DNA of 64,000 bases, taken from positions 22,649,001 through 22,713,000 of the forward strand of contig CM061240.1 in assembly GCA_030848705.1 (NCBI GenBank). The letters are read 5' to 3'. Both the position numbers and the translations under genes were made by a program. The notes under the pieces were generated by a model. That model worked only from the letters and a program-made list of their open reading frames with translations, did no database searches and was not told the DNA's origin. How positions within the stretch are numbered: position 1 is the stretch's first letter; each line of letters begins with the position of its first letter. Shown here piece after piece: positions 10,442 through 20,467 of the stretch. Source of the stretch: Heracleum sosnowskyi (taxonomy: Eukaryota; Streptophyta; Magnoliopsida; Apiales; Apiaceae).

Positions 10442-12787
10442 CTATGTGTTAGATTTAAGGATCCAGACTTGCTTGGATCCTTTGGATTTCTTAACATTGT
10501 TAGCTTTTGCAGCGGAATCACTATCAACAGAGTTTAAACTAACATTGTCAGACTTTACACTTGCAGAGTTTGCTCTAACCCATTTCAAGTTGGGTTTTAG
10601 CTCATAATAGTTGTGATAAATAGCATGATAACTTTTGCAAGTATAAATAGAATGCCAAGTGCTCCCACAGTGTGTGCATAAAGTCTGTGGTCTAACCCTA
10701 ACATAATCATTCTTTACTCCTGATGTGGAAGGTAAAGAATTAATATTTTTGTTCTTCTTGCAAAACCTGGCAAGATGGTTAGTACTACCACAACTATGAC
10801 ATGTTTTTCTAGGAGCAGCAGAATTAGGCAAATAATCATTTCTTTTATTAATGCCTACTTTTCCATTCCTATTCTTTTTAAACATTTTCTGTTTGTCGAC
10901 AGACTTTACTTCTTTGAGCTTATGTTTAAATTGTTTCTCTGTCATTAAACCAACATTAACCTGTTTATCACAGATTCTTACTGGTTCTTTAACAGCTTCT
11001 TTCTCAATCTTATTCTCTGTTATTTAGCCAACATTAACCTGTTCTTCACAAGTTTCAACTGGTTCCATAACAGCTTCTTTCAGAACAACAGACTTTAACT
11101 TACTGTATTCAGGAACAAATTGCACAGGTTTAAGTTGTGGTTTCACTTTGACTTTATCTTGAAACCTAAGTTCATCTCCCTCATTGTAACCTAAACCTAC
11201 AGTATCTGTCTGAAAAACCTGATGTGTGTCTTTACCAGAATTGGTCCAGGTTTTAATCACTTTCCTCTCTTTTTCTAACTCAGCTTCTATTTGCCTATAT
11301 CTTTTAAGCAATTCCTGTTCAACATAAACAGCATCATCTCTTTCCTTTTTAACTTGTTGCATGTTAACAAGCTCCTCTTCAAGAAATTTATTTCTTTGTT
11401 TAAGACCTAGATTCTCAGATTTTATTCTCTCATTCTCTAAAGTCTGATCCCTATAACTAACATGTATGCTTTTAAGATAAATTCTTAATTCAGATATATT
11501 ATCAGTATCATAAGCATAAGTTGTTAAGGGTACCTTGTTTTCAGATGACTCAGCTTCATCTCTAACAGTTGCCATGAGAGCATAATTGACTCCCTCATCT
11601 GAGTCTGAAGTGTCTGCCCAGTCCTTGCCTTTAGTGATGAGTGTTTTCTCAGATTTTCCTTTCTTGCACTCTGGAGCATAATGAACCATTTCTTTACACT
11701 TGTAGCACTGGGTCTTTGACTTGTCTTTCCTTCCAGACTTGGTATCCTTTTCATCAGACTTTTTGAATTTTCTTTTATAAGAATTTGAATCTTCCCTTGA
11801 GAATCTTTTTCCTTTCTTGAAGTTCTTGAATCCCATCTTCTTGAAAGTCTTTACCATTAAAGCAGCCATTTTCATCATCTCTTCATCATCATCCTCAGAA
11901 TCAAAAGCTTCATCATCAGTATTTGAGCCATCATCAGAGTTTGATGACTCACTTTCAGATTTAATGACTAAAGCTTTTCCCTTGGCTTTCTTCCTTGATG
12001 ATTCCTTCTTGACCGGCTTTTCTTCAACTTTAAGAGCAACAGATTTTGCCTGCTTCCCAGATCTTCTTTTCCTTTGTTCTATCTCAAGTTCATGAGTTTT
12101 CAACAGCCCATAAATTTCATCATGATCTGTGTCTGCAAGTTCATAATTATCCCTGATTGTTGTAGCTTTCAAATCTCATCTTTCAGGTAAGGCTAGTAAA
12201 AACTTGAGATTTGATTCTTCAATATCATATTCTTTATCAACCAGAGACAGATCATTCAACAATTTGCAAAACCTGTCATATGTCTCAGTCAAAGATTCAC
12301 CAGGTCTTGAATCAAAGTGTTCATATTCCTATGTGAGAATAGTCTTCCTATTCTTCTTTATAGCACTGGTTCCTTGACACCTGACTTCTAAAGCATCCCA
12401 TATCTCTTTGGCAGTTTTACAGCCGATTACTCTGTTAGACATAACATTGTCTAAAGCACTGTGTAGTAGATGTCTAACCTTAGCATCCTTTGATATGGAT
12501 GAGATGTCTTCAGGAGTATAGTCTTTCTTCTCCTTTGGAATAGTCTTTTGTTCTTCACCAGGAACCAGAGTATTAAGCTTAGTTGGCTTGTGAGGACCAT
12601 CATAGATTCTATCAAGGTATTCTGGATCTGTAGCTTCCAGAAACATGGTCATCTTTACCTTCCATACTGGATATTCTGCTGGCCTGAGAATAGGAACCCT
12701 AATTGACTCATATCGACTAACAGAAGTTGGTTGAATCTTCTGAGCATTAGTACCTGCGTTAGAACCTTCCTGAGAGTTGTCAGCCAT
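10442..12787 (-). pseudogene. Sirevirus-like Copia gag, interrupted by stops
   Basis: Gag starts at the ATG 12785-12787 (MADNSQEGSN), about 50 bases after the primer-binding site. The N-terminal UBN2/DUF4219-type capsid region follows (VPILRPAEYPVWKVKM...). Three CX2CX4HX4C knuckles are visible: CYKCKEMVHYAPEC, CHSCGSTNHLARFC and CTHCGSTWHSIYTC. Between the first and second is a coiled-coil (about 11250-11470). A Lys-rich and Asp/Ser-rich stretch (SESESSNSDDGSNTDDE) precedes the first knuckle. In-frame stops interrupt it at 12329-12331, 12176-12178 and 11024-11026; the first two look like C-to-T or G-to-A changes. The gene ends at TAG 10442-10444 just before the pol frame. Normal role: virus-like-particle capsid and RNA binding. 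Confidence 0.88.
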
Positions 12788-12836
12788 GATTATACTTGTG
12801 TTTGGATCGATAAACTGTATATATTAAACAGCCTAA

Positions 12837-12848
12837 GCTCTGATACCA
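12837..12848 (-). other. Primer-binding site, initiator-Met tRNA type
   Basis: The coding strand reads TGGTATCAGAGC, two bases inside the 5' LTR. This is the standard plant Copia primer-binding site. Confidence 0.92.
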
Positions 12849-12850
12849 AT

Positions 12851-13350
12851 TGTTAGGCCGAATTACACAAAATATAATCAAGATAAGTATATTAATAACA
12901 CTCAAGAACACTGTTTATGAATCAATAACTGAATTATATAAAATAACTCTTCTCTTTGTAATGTTAAAGAATCACAAAGAGCTGCTAGGTTACAAGAATA
13001 ATGTATTCAGTATTCGCATTCGCATCCCTTTTAGGGTTAACCTATCTGTGTTTATATAATACACAGTTACATAATCAATCTCTAATTGATATTCCTATAA
13101 ATTAGCTATACAAATTATATCAATTTAGGATTGCTTCTGTCTTCTGTTCCGTTTCCTTAACTGTCTCAATATATCTTGCTTCTTTCCATCTTCAAGATAT
13201 ATTGCTTCTAGAATCTTCATATTAGCACCGACAGTTAATAAACTCTTCACCCCGTCAGACTTTATCAAACTCTGACTGGCTTCTATTAAACTCTGATGAG
13301 TACCTGGTACTTAAACACTGATAAACAAACGTCAGCAATTATATCTAACA
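12851..13350 (-). repeat. 5' LTR of the minus-strand Sirevirus-like element
   Basis: The 500-bp LTR has TG...CA ends. A TATA-like box (ATTATATAAA on the coding strand) lies at 13051-13060, about 290 bases into the LTR. Two CAGAGTTT motifs lie upstream of it in U3 (about 13266 and 13285). Confidence 0.95.
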
Positions 13351-13355
13351 GTTAG

Positions 13356-13455
13356 TAAAGATGGGAGACGTACCAGAAGGAGTAGCACCTGCAGCTAAGG
13401 CTTTGAAGGACTATTCTCAGCCAAAGATCAATGATATTCAGTCGAGTATTGTCAA
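13356..13455 (+). pseudogene. Athila gag, fragment 2
   Basis: The reading frame of fragment 1 resumes immediately after the GTTAG duplicate and encodes about 33 residues (KMGDVPEGVAPAAKALKDY...). It is cut again by the Del/Tekay-like LTR at 13456. Joining to the third fragment at 30954 restores a continuous Athila gag frame, which confirms both insertions are clean. Confidence 0.85.
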
Positions 13456-14081
13456 TGTGACGCCCCTAGATCCGGGGTCAAGGATCCAGGTCATCACGGT
13501 CCAATTTCCACTTATTATCAATAACACTCTGATTTTTTTTTTTTGATTTTTTTGATTTTTTTTTAAAACTTACACAACTGACCCCTCACTAATACACTCA
13601 CACCAGTCATATGCTCAGAGAACAACATCCACAATATTAAAAGTTTAAAGTTAAACAGTTATTACAAACCCAGAATCCTACTAAGTACATTGTTGAACAA
13701 TACTTCTACAGGAAGCATTTCAACAACCAAAAGTTTATTACACAACTTACACACTTAATGTACATAAGTCTACCAACACCCGTTCGTTATCAGCTACCTC
13801 AGGGATAGTCGCCAGCACTCGCTCAAAAGGTCGTTTTCCCCTTACCCTCTTGCGGGGTGTAGTGCGCAGTATCGGCATTTGACCTAACTGTTATATACAT
13901 AAGTAGCAAGAGTGAGCTATAATAGCTCAGCAAGATAATATTGTAAACTAGAAATCAGAATTTTTAAACATGTATAAATATATATAACTAGAAACCAATT
14001 ATAGACCTTAGGAGGGAATAAATTTCGTATTTAATAACACATCATCCACTTACTATTATAAGAAAAGAAATCTAGAACAAT
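13456..14081 (-). repeat. Del/Tekay-like 3' LTR, part 1
   Basis: It matches 27501-28120 with scattered substitutions and is interrupted by the Tat element at 14082. On the element's own strand this is the terminal portion of the LTR. Confidence 0.92.
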
Positions 14082-14753
14082 TGATATGGATAGAAAATTA
14101 ATTATAGAAATATAATTGCTGATTCTTTGGAAAGGCCAAGTATTTAAGGCCCAAAACCCAGATTATTTATTAATTTCGTAATTAATAAATAGGGAAAATA
14201 TACAGCTCATAAAAAGAGTCCAAAATATGGTAAATTCATCAAAGAAGGATCCGGAATCCCAATTAAAGGCAATTAATGAGTCATAGCCTTTATCAACAAG
14301 GAAAAGACTTATCCTGCAAGAAATACAATGTTTATCCAATATCAAAAAGGAGACTTATTCGCTAAGACTCCTAAACATACCATAAATACTAGGCTCCAGA
14401 CACCTATATAAGGACCCTGATCCTACAATCAGAACTACGTTTTGGGCACAGCTCCATACGTCACAACGCCTCGAAGGCGCAACAAGTCACAAAGGCACCC
14501 TTAGAACTACGTTTTAGACTTCATCCTCGAATAAGGACATACAAGTCACTACGTCCTTGGTGTGCCCCTGCCACCATAGCCCCGAGGGCAACACCAAGAA
14601 CTACGTCTTTGGCTTGATTCTCAATAACAATTTGAGATACGTAGGCATCTTGTGAGGACCGATTTAGTCTCGAAACACAAGTGCAGCCATAAAAGCTCGA
14701 AGCTCATTAAACCCTCGCATTAAATTCGTAAGCTCAGATTTTATTCCACAACA
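14082..14753 (+). repeat. Tat 5' LTR
   Basis: It begins TGATATGG and ends CCACAACA. A TATA-like box, TATATAAG, lies at 14405-14412, about 320 bases in. Confidence 0.95.
14405..14412 (+). promoter_or_regulatory. Tat LTR TATA-like box
   Basis: TATATAAG in a GC-richer context, repeated at 22027-22034 in the 3' LTR. The position fits a U3 promoter; the start site is not mapped. Confidence 0.5.
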
Positions 14754-14755
14754 TT

Positions 14756-14773
14756 TGGCGCCGTCTGTGGGAA
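14756..14773 (+). other. Tat primer-binding site
   Basis: TGGCGCCGTCTGTGGGAA begins two bases after the 5' LTR. It differs from the Athila site after the shared TGGCGCCG; the tRNA was not assigned. Confidence 0.85.
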
Positions 14774-14786
14774 GACAACATCAACC

Positions 14787-17700
14787 ATGGCAAACACACG
14801 AAGAACAACTCGAGGTCCTAAAACTTCTGATGGACTTCCTCTTACTTCTGCAACAGAAACTCAGGGGAGCCAACCACCGCCAATCACTGGCAATGAAGGG
14901 GCAGATGCCCCCATCACCACCACTCAAGGACCGGAAGTCCCGATTACTGCTGAAGGGACGAATCCCCTACAAATGGTTGTTCATGGACGAGATCCACCAG
15001 AGACCACTCTCCAGCAACCAATCATAACCACTCCATTGCTTGCAAACGCACCACATGGTCTCCAACTTCACACCACAGATCTCCCCCAATATACTACCCA
15101 AACTCTCGGTATGCCAACTTATGGTATGCCACCTCGACCCCCGATGGGCAGTAGTGGTGCCAACCCCATCTATCACGAGGCCTATGTGCCCCCATATATT
15201 CAAGGTCTGGGACCCCAAAATCAGCGAACCCCTTTTCAAGACTACTCAGGTCCCTACACCGAGGGTGAGAATTACTCAACAGGAGATGAGAGGGATGTTG
15301 CCCCAAGAAGGAGACGTTCCTCCCAAACCAATCGAGAAACTACTAAGGAAAAACTTGCGTCCCTTGAAGTCGAGGCTGCAAGGCTCAAAAATTTATTGGC
15401 ACAAGAGGATGCCACAAGGACACAAAATCAAGGAAGAGTCCTGGTGATCAACCTCGACCCAACACCAAGGAGAAGCAGTAGGGCTGAGGCCCCAAGGGGT
15501 GATCCTACTGATTTGTTGCCCCTAGGAGATCCTGATGATCCAACACCACCCTTCACTCAAGACAACATGAAAGCCAACATCTCTAGAAAATTCAAGATGC
15601 CGACGATCAAGGCTTATGATGGAACGGGAGATCCCGCTAATCATGTGAGAACCTTCTCCAACGCACTACTGTTGCAGCCGACCAACGATGCGGTCAAGTG
15701 TAGGGCGTTTCCCCAAACCTTGGCAGGCATGGCACACCGTTGGTATAGCCGCTTGCCTCCCAATTCTATTGGGTCCTTCAAGGAATTGAGCAAGGCGTTT
15801 ATCAACCAATTCGTAAGTGGGAGAGTGCACGAGAAAAGCTCTGCATCCCTCATGGGAATTCAGCAAGGAAAGAATGAAGCCTTGAGAGATTACATTAATC
15901 GATTCACTAGAGAGGCTCTAAAAGTCCCAGACTTGGAGAACAAAGTGGCTATGATAGGCCTACAGCAAAGAACTACTGATGATCACTTTAAGAGATCATT
16001 GGCCAAGCACCCACCTGCGAGCATGTTAAAGCTCCAAGACAGAGCCGACAAATACATCAAGGCAGAAGAAAGCATGAGAAAGCATGAACCCACTACTGGT
16101 GGTAATGGGAACTCAAAGAAAAGGAAGGAAACCCAAGAGTACGATGTTAGGGAAAAATTTCCTAGAACGTCAAAGAGATCTGATTCTCCACCAAAAAAGA
16201 TCAACTTTGGGCCAAAATTTACAGAGTATGCAAGATTGAATACTCCGAGGAGTCAAATTCTGATGGAGATAGCAAAGGAAGAGGATCTCAAATGGCCCAA
16301 GCCAGTGAGGGTTGACTTGTCCAAACGGAACCAAAACCAATTTTGTCAGTTCCACAAAGAAGTTGGTCACGACACCGACGATTGTAGGCAATTGAAAGAT
16401 GAGATTGAATTTCTGATACGAAGAGGAAAACTCAGTAAGTTCACCAAAGATGGAAACCAAGGGAGTCAAAGGGGGAACTATGAAATGAAGGATTACGACA
16501 GAAGGGACAACGACCAAGATCGTAACCCTAAGCCCCGAGGGCCAGTTATCAACATGATATTCGGAGGACCAACCGCTGCTGGGTCCTCCCGAAACTCAAG
16601 AAAAGCTTATGCCCGAGAGGTAATGACTGTGGTTGGAGAAGCACCGAAGCGTGCCAGAACAGAAGTGTCAATAGGTTTTGACGATTCAGACTTGGAAGGG
16701 GTAAATTTCCCCCATGATGATCCTCTTGTCATAGTACCTGTGATAGGTAACTCCGAAACAAATAGAGTCCTGGTCGACAATGAAGCTTCAGTGGATATCT
16801 TGTTCCACGATGCTTTTATCAAGATGGGTTACACTGATTCTCAGCTAACACCCTCAAATATGCCTATATACGGATTCAACGGGGTGGAATCAAAAGTGGA
16901 AGGCACTATCCAACTCCCAATGACCATGGGGCAATGGATGAATACGTCTACTCAGATGTTGAACTTCATAGTTATAAAAGCGACTTCAACCTACAATGCA
17001 ATCCTGGGAAGGACTGGTCTTCATGCGTTCAAGGCTGTTGCCTCATCTTATCATCTAAAAATCAAGTTCCCAACGAGGAATGGGATTAGTGAAGAACGAG
17101 GAGACCAAAGGATGGCTAGAAGTTGTTATGTAGCCGCGTTAAGGCCTGATGGAATCGGGGGGCAAGTTCTCCCAATTGAAGACATGGATACTGACGACAA
17201 TGAGGACCGAAGAGGGAAACCAGCTGAGGATTTAATCCCAATTCCCTTAGTCCCTGGTGAACCGGAGAAGGTGACTTATGTCGGGGCACTACTACCTGAG
17301 CCATTGAAAAGCAAGCTCATATCTTTTCTTCAAGAGAACAATGACGTTTTTGCTTGGACATCGGCTGACATGCCAGGGATTGATCCCCAATTGATAACTC
17401 ACAAGTTGAATGTGGATCCTAAAAGAAAGACGGTGAAACAAAAGAAGAGAAATTTTTCTCCAGAAAGGCAAGAGGCCATTAAACAAGAAGTTGAAAAACT
17501 TCTAGAGGCCGGATTCATTGAAGAGATACAATTCCCGAAATGGTTGGCTAACCCTGTAATGGTCAAAAAGGCCAATGGGAAATGGAGGATGTGTGTAGAC
17601 TTCACTAACTTGAATGATGCATGTCCTAAGGATTGTTTTCCCTTACCATGGATTGATGCTCTAATAGATGCCACTGCTGGGCATGAGATGTTAAGTTTCA

Positions 17701-19487
17701 TGGATGGCTTCAGTGGATATAATCAAATCAAGATGCACAAAGATGACATCGCCAAGGTATCATTCATCACTGACTTTGGTGTCTTCTGTTTCTTAGTCAT
17801 GGCTTTTGGGCTTAAGAATGCAAGAGCGACCTATCAAAGGTTGGTAAACAAAATCTTTGAGCACCTAATTGGAAAAACCATGGAGGTCTACGTAGATGAC
17901 ATGTTAGTCAAAAGCCTCGATAAGGCCGATCATATTAAGCACCTCCGAGAGGCATTCGAAGTGCTGAGGCACCACAAGATGATGTTGAATCCAGCTAAGT
18001 GTGCCTTTGGTGTAGGCTCGGGAAAGTTTTTAGGCCTAATGGTTTCCAAGAGAGGAATCGAGGCCAATCCCGACAAAATCAAATCAATTCTAGACATGGA
18101 GCCACCACGGACTGTCAAAGATGTCCAGAAATTAACGGAAAGAGTGGCAGCATTGGGAAGATTCATCTCCAAGTCAGGAGAGAAGTGTTTACCCTTCTTT
18201 AAAGCACTCAAGAAAGTGAAAAATTTTGAATGGACAACTGAAAGCCAAGAGGCCTTTGAGGCCCTGAAGAAATACATGGCTGAGCCACCACTATTGGCCA
18301 AACCAAAACCAGGAGAGGTTCTTTATCTATACTTGGCAGTATCCAACACTGCCCTGGGAGCTGTTTTGGTAAAAGAAGAGTTAAAGGTTCAGAAACCCAT
18401 CTACTACGTGAGCAAGATCCTACACGGGGCGGAAATAAACTACTCTACCATAGAGAAGTTTGCCTTAGCCTTGATTATGGCCTCAAGAAAGCTACGCCCG
18501 TACTTCCAGGCTCACAAGATAGAGGTCTTGACTGATCAACCTCTAAGAAACATCTTGCATAGCCCTCAAGTTAGTGGAAGATTGATCAAATGGGCCATTG
18601 AATTGGGTGAATTCGACATCAAGTATAAGCCTCGAACGGCCATAAAAGCTCAAGCACTTGCTGACTTCATGGTTGAATGTACCATTGACAACCAAGAAGT
18701 CGGGGGGCAGGAAGCAATAGTGGAAGACAAGGAAATTGAAGAAATAATCTCCAAAGAATGTTGGGTGCTCTATTTTGATGGAGCATCAAAAACAAAATCA
18801 AGTGGAGCCGGTTTAGTGCTACAAAGTCCTGATGGATTCCTCATTGAGTATGCACTAAAACTTGACTTCCCAACGACAAACAATGAGGCCGAGTATGAAG
18901 CTCTGATAGCTGGCTTAGGGCTGGCTGGAGCCTTGAGGGTCAAAACTCTGAAAGTATGTGGAGACTCGAGGCTAGTGGTTTCCCAAGTAAATGGGGAATT
19001 TGAGGCCAGAGATGAAGTCATGGCCAAGTACTTGAAACTTGTCAAGGCCATCATGACACAGTTCGACGAATGCTATGTAGAGCACATTCCAAGGGAAGAA
19101 AACGTGAAGGCTGATGCCTTGTCTAAATTTGCTTCTTCCGAAATTGAAAATTATGCAGGAAGTGTCTACTTCCAAGTCCTGAGGACCCCAAGCATCAACG
19201 GAAAGTTGGTAGCACCCATTGATGTTGGCGGTTGTTGGATTGATCCCATCAAATCCCATCCAAAAACTGGGTGGTTACCCAACGACACTTTAGAAGCACG
19301 AAAGTTGTACGTCAGAGCACTAAGGTATACCCTGATTGAGGGAATCCTATACAAGAAGTCTTTCATCATTCCATATCTGAAATGTTTAAGACCTCAAGAG
19401 GCAGAATTGGCCCTGAAGGAAGTACACGAAGGAATTTGTGGACAGCACTTGGGGGCAGAGCCTTTGCCCATAAAATCACTCGTCTAG
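14787..19487 (+). CDS. Tat gag-pol polyprotein, frameshifted before integrase
   Basis: The 1566-codon frame starts at the ATG 31 bases after the LTR. Gag core lies near residue 270 (KFKMPTIKAYDGTGDP), with a zinc-binding FCQFHKEVGHDTDDC near 520. Protease is near 660 and reads LVDNEASVDIL, where Tat proteases usually have DNG; that change may damage it. RT carries FMDGFSGYNQ (about 970) and the catalytic YVDDMLVKS (about 1034). The Gypsy RNase H follows, then a second plant/archaeal-type RNase H from LYFDGASK (about 1328) through NNEAEYEAL and PREENVKADALSK. After about residue 1555 the frame leaves the integrase frame inside GGGGG at 19451-19455, and a TAG ends it. Except for that break the protein looks functional. 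Confidence 0.92.
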   Translation: MANTRRTTRGPKTSDGLPLTSATETQGSQPPPITGNEGADAPITTTQGPEVPITAEGTNPLQMVVHGRDPPETTLQQPIITTPLLANAPHGLQLHTTDLPQYTTQTLGMPTYGMPPRPPMGSSGANPIYHEAYVPPYIQGLGPQNQRTPFQDYSGPYTEGENYSTGDERDVAPRRRRSSQTNRETTKEKLASLEVEAARLKNLLAQEDATRTQNQGRVLVINLDPTPRRSSRAEAPRGDPTDLLPLGDPDDPTPPFTQDNMKANISRKFKMPTIKAYDGTGDPANHVRTFSNALLLQPTNDAVKCRAFPQTLAGMAHRWYSRLPPNSIGSFKELSKAFINQFVSGRVHEKSSASLMGIQQGKNEALRDYINRFTREALKVPDLENKVAMIGLQQRTTDDHFKRSLAKHPPASMLKLQDRADKYIKAEESMRKHEPTTGGNGNSKKRKETQEYDVREKFPRTSKRSDSPPKKINFGPKFTEYARLNTPRSQILMEIAKEEDLKWPKPVRVDLSKRNQNQFCQFHKEVGHDTDDCRQLKDEIEFLIRRGKLSKFTKDGNQGSQRGNYEMKDYDRRDNDQDRNPKPRGPVINMIFGGPTAAGSSRNSRKAYAREVMTVVGEAPKRARTEVSIGFDDSDLEGVNFPHDDPLVIVPVIGNSETNRVLVDNEASVDILFHDAFIKMGYTDSQLTPSNMPIYGFNGVESKVEGTIQLPMTMGQWMNTSTQMLNFIVIKATSTYNAILGRTGLHAFKAVASSYHLKIKFPTRNGISEERGDQRMARSCYVAALRPDGIGGQVLPIEDMDTDDNEDRRGKPAEDLIPIPLVPGEPEKVTYVGALLPEPLKSKLISFLQENNDVFAWTSADMPGIDPQLITHKLNVDPKRKTVKQKKRNFSPERQEAIKQEVEKLLEAGFIEEIQFPKWLANPVMVKKANGKWRMCVDFTNLNDACPKDCFPLPWIDALIDATAGHEMLSFMDGFSGYNQIKMHKDDIAKVSFITDFGVFCFLVMAFGLKNARATYQRLVNKIFEHLIGKTMEVYVDDMLVKSLDKADHIKHLREAFEVLRHHKMMLNPAKCAFGVGSGKFLGLMVSKRGIEANPDKIKSILDMEPPRTVKDVQKLTERVAALGRFISKSGEKCLPFFKALKKVKNFEWTTESQEAFEALKKYMAEPPLLAKPKPGEVLYLYLAVSNTALGAVLVKEELKVQKPIYYVSKILHGAEINYSTIEKFALALIMASRKLRPYFQAHKIEVLTDQPLRNILHSPQVSGRLIKWAIELGEFDIKYKPRTAIKAQALADFMVECTIDNQEVGGQEAIVEDKEIEEIISKECWVLYFDGASKTKSSGAGLVLQSPDGFLIEYALKLDFPTTNNEAEYEALIAGLGLAGALRVKTLKVCGDSRLVVSQVNGEFEARDEVMAKYLKLVKAIMTQFDECYVEHIPREENVKADALSKFASSEIENYAGSVYFQVLRTPSINGKLVAPIDVGGCWIDPIKSHPKTGWLPNDTLEARKLYVRALRYTLIEGILYKKSFIIPYLKCLRPQEAELALKEVHEGICGQHLGAEPLPIKSLV

Positions 19488-20467
19488 GTTTCTATTGGCC
19501 AAGCATACTTGCTGATGCTAAAAGCTATGTAAAGAAATGTGAACGGTGCCAGAAACATGCACCAGTGGTTAGGCAACCACCAGAGATGATGACATCCATT
19601 AACTCACCTATCCCCTTTGCTATGTGGGGAATGGATATACTCGGGCCATTTCCTATGGCAAGTGCTCAAAGAAAGTTCTTGATAGTAGCAATTGACTACT
19701 TCACCAAGTGGATTGAGGCTAAACCATTAGCCAAGATAACCACCAAACAAGTGATGCACTTCTTCTGGGAATGTATAATTTGTAGATATGGAATCCCACG
19801 AATCCTGGTTACGGACAATGAAACTCAGTTTAACAATGATGAGTTCAAGAAATATTGTGAAGAAAATGATATCCAACTGCGCTTCACCTCTTTTGCTCAT
19901 CCTCAAGCAAATGGGCAAGCTGAGGTTGCAAATCGAATTATCCTAGATGGACTGAAGAAAAGAGTTGAACGCTCCAGAAACACTTGGGTAGACGAATTGC
20001 TCCCCATACTATGGGCATATCGTACTACCTGCAAAGTCACCACTGGAGCTACCCCCTTTCTGTTGGCTTATGGAGCAGAGGCAGTGGTTCCGGTGGAAAT
20101 TACTCACACGCCTCCAAGAGTTGAGGCTTATGAACCAGAAACAAATGAGGAAGGCTTGAGGCTGGCCTTAGATTTGATTGATGAAGTTAGAGATGAGGCA
20201 AATGCCAAGATAGTTCAGCATCAGAAACGAGCATATTTCTATTACAACCTAAGGGTTAAAGAGAGATTCTTTCGACAAGGAGATTTAGTCCTCCGAAGGA
20301 TTGAGGCATCCGGAGTTGGACAAAAAGGCAAGTTGGCCCCAAATTGGGAAGGACCATATCGCGTTAAAAACGTATTTGGTCGAGGCTCATACAAGCTAGA
20401 AACCCTCGAGGGGCATGAGGTGCCAAGGACTTGGCATGCTGCAAATTTGAAAGTTTACTATGTTTAA
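19451..20467 (+). pseudogene. Tat integrase, in the shifted frame
   Basis: The integrase continues in the next frame after the G run, with the zinc-binding CERCQKHAP, the catalytic core D (WGMDILGPFPMA), D (LVTDNETQFNN) and E (NGQAEVANRIIL), and a basic C-terminal domain ending near WHAANLKVYYV. All three catalytic acids are present. The frame is open upstream to 19382, but residues before the G run belong to the other frame. Loss of one G from a six-G run would explain the break. Its position inside a homopolymer means an assembly error is also possible. Confidence 0.88.

Larger units (their letters stand above)
1532..13350 (-). mobile_element. Sirevirus-like Ty1/Copia element, full length but decayed
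   Basis: Both 500-bp LTRs (1532-2031 and 12851-13350) begin TGTTAG and end TAACA on the coding strand; they differ at about three positions. The element is flanked by the perfect 5-bp duplication GTTAG. On the minus strand the order is 5' LTR, initiator-Met primer-binding site, long gag, protease, integrase, reverse transcriptase, RNase H, a 1.3-kb spacer, a long third ORF, polypurine tract and 3' LTR. The order protease-integrase-RT identifies Copia. The long gag with several zinc knuckles and the large ORF downstream of pol point to the Sirevirus (SIRE/Maximus) lineage. Stops in gag, pol and ORF3 make this copy non-autonomous. Confidence 0.93.
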
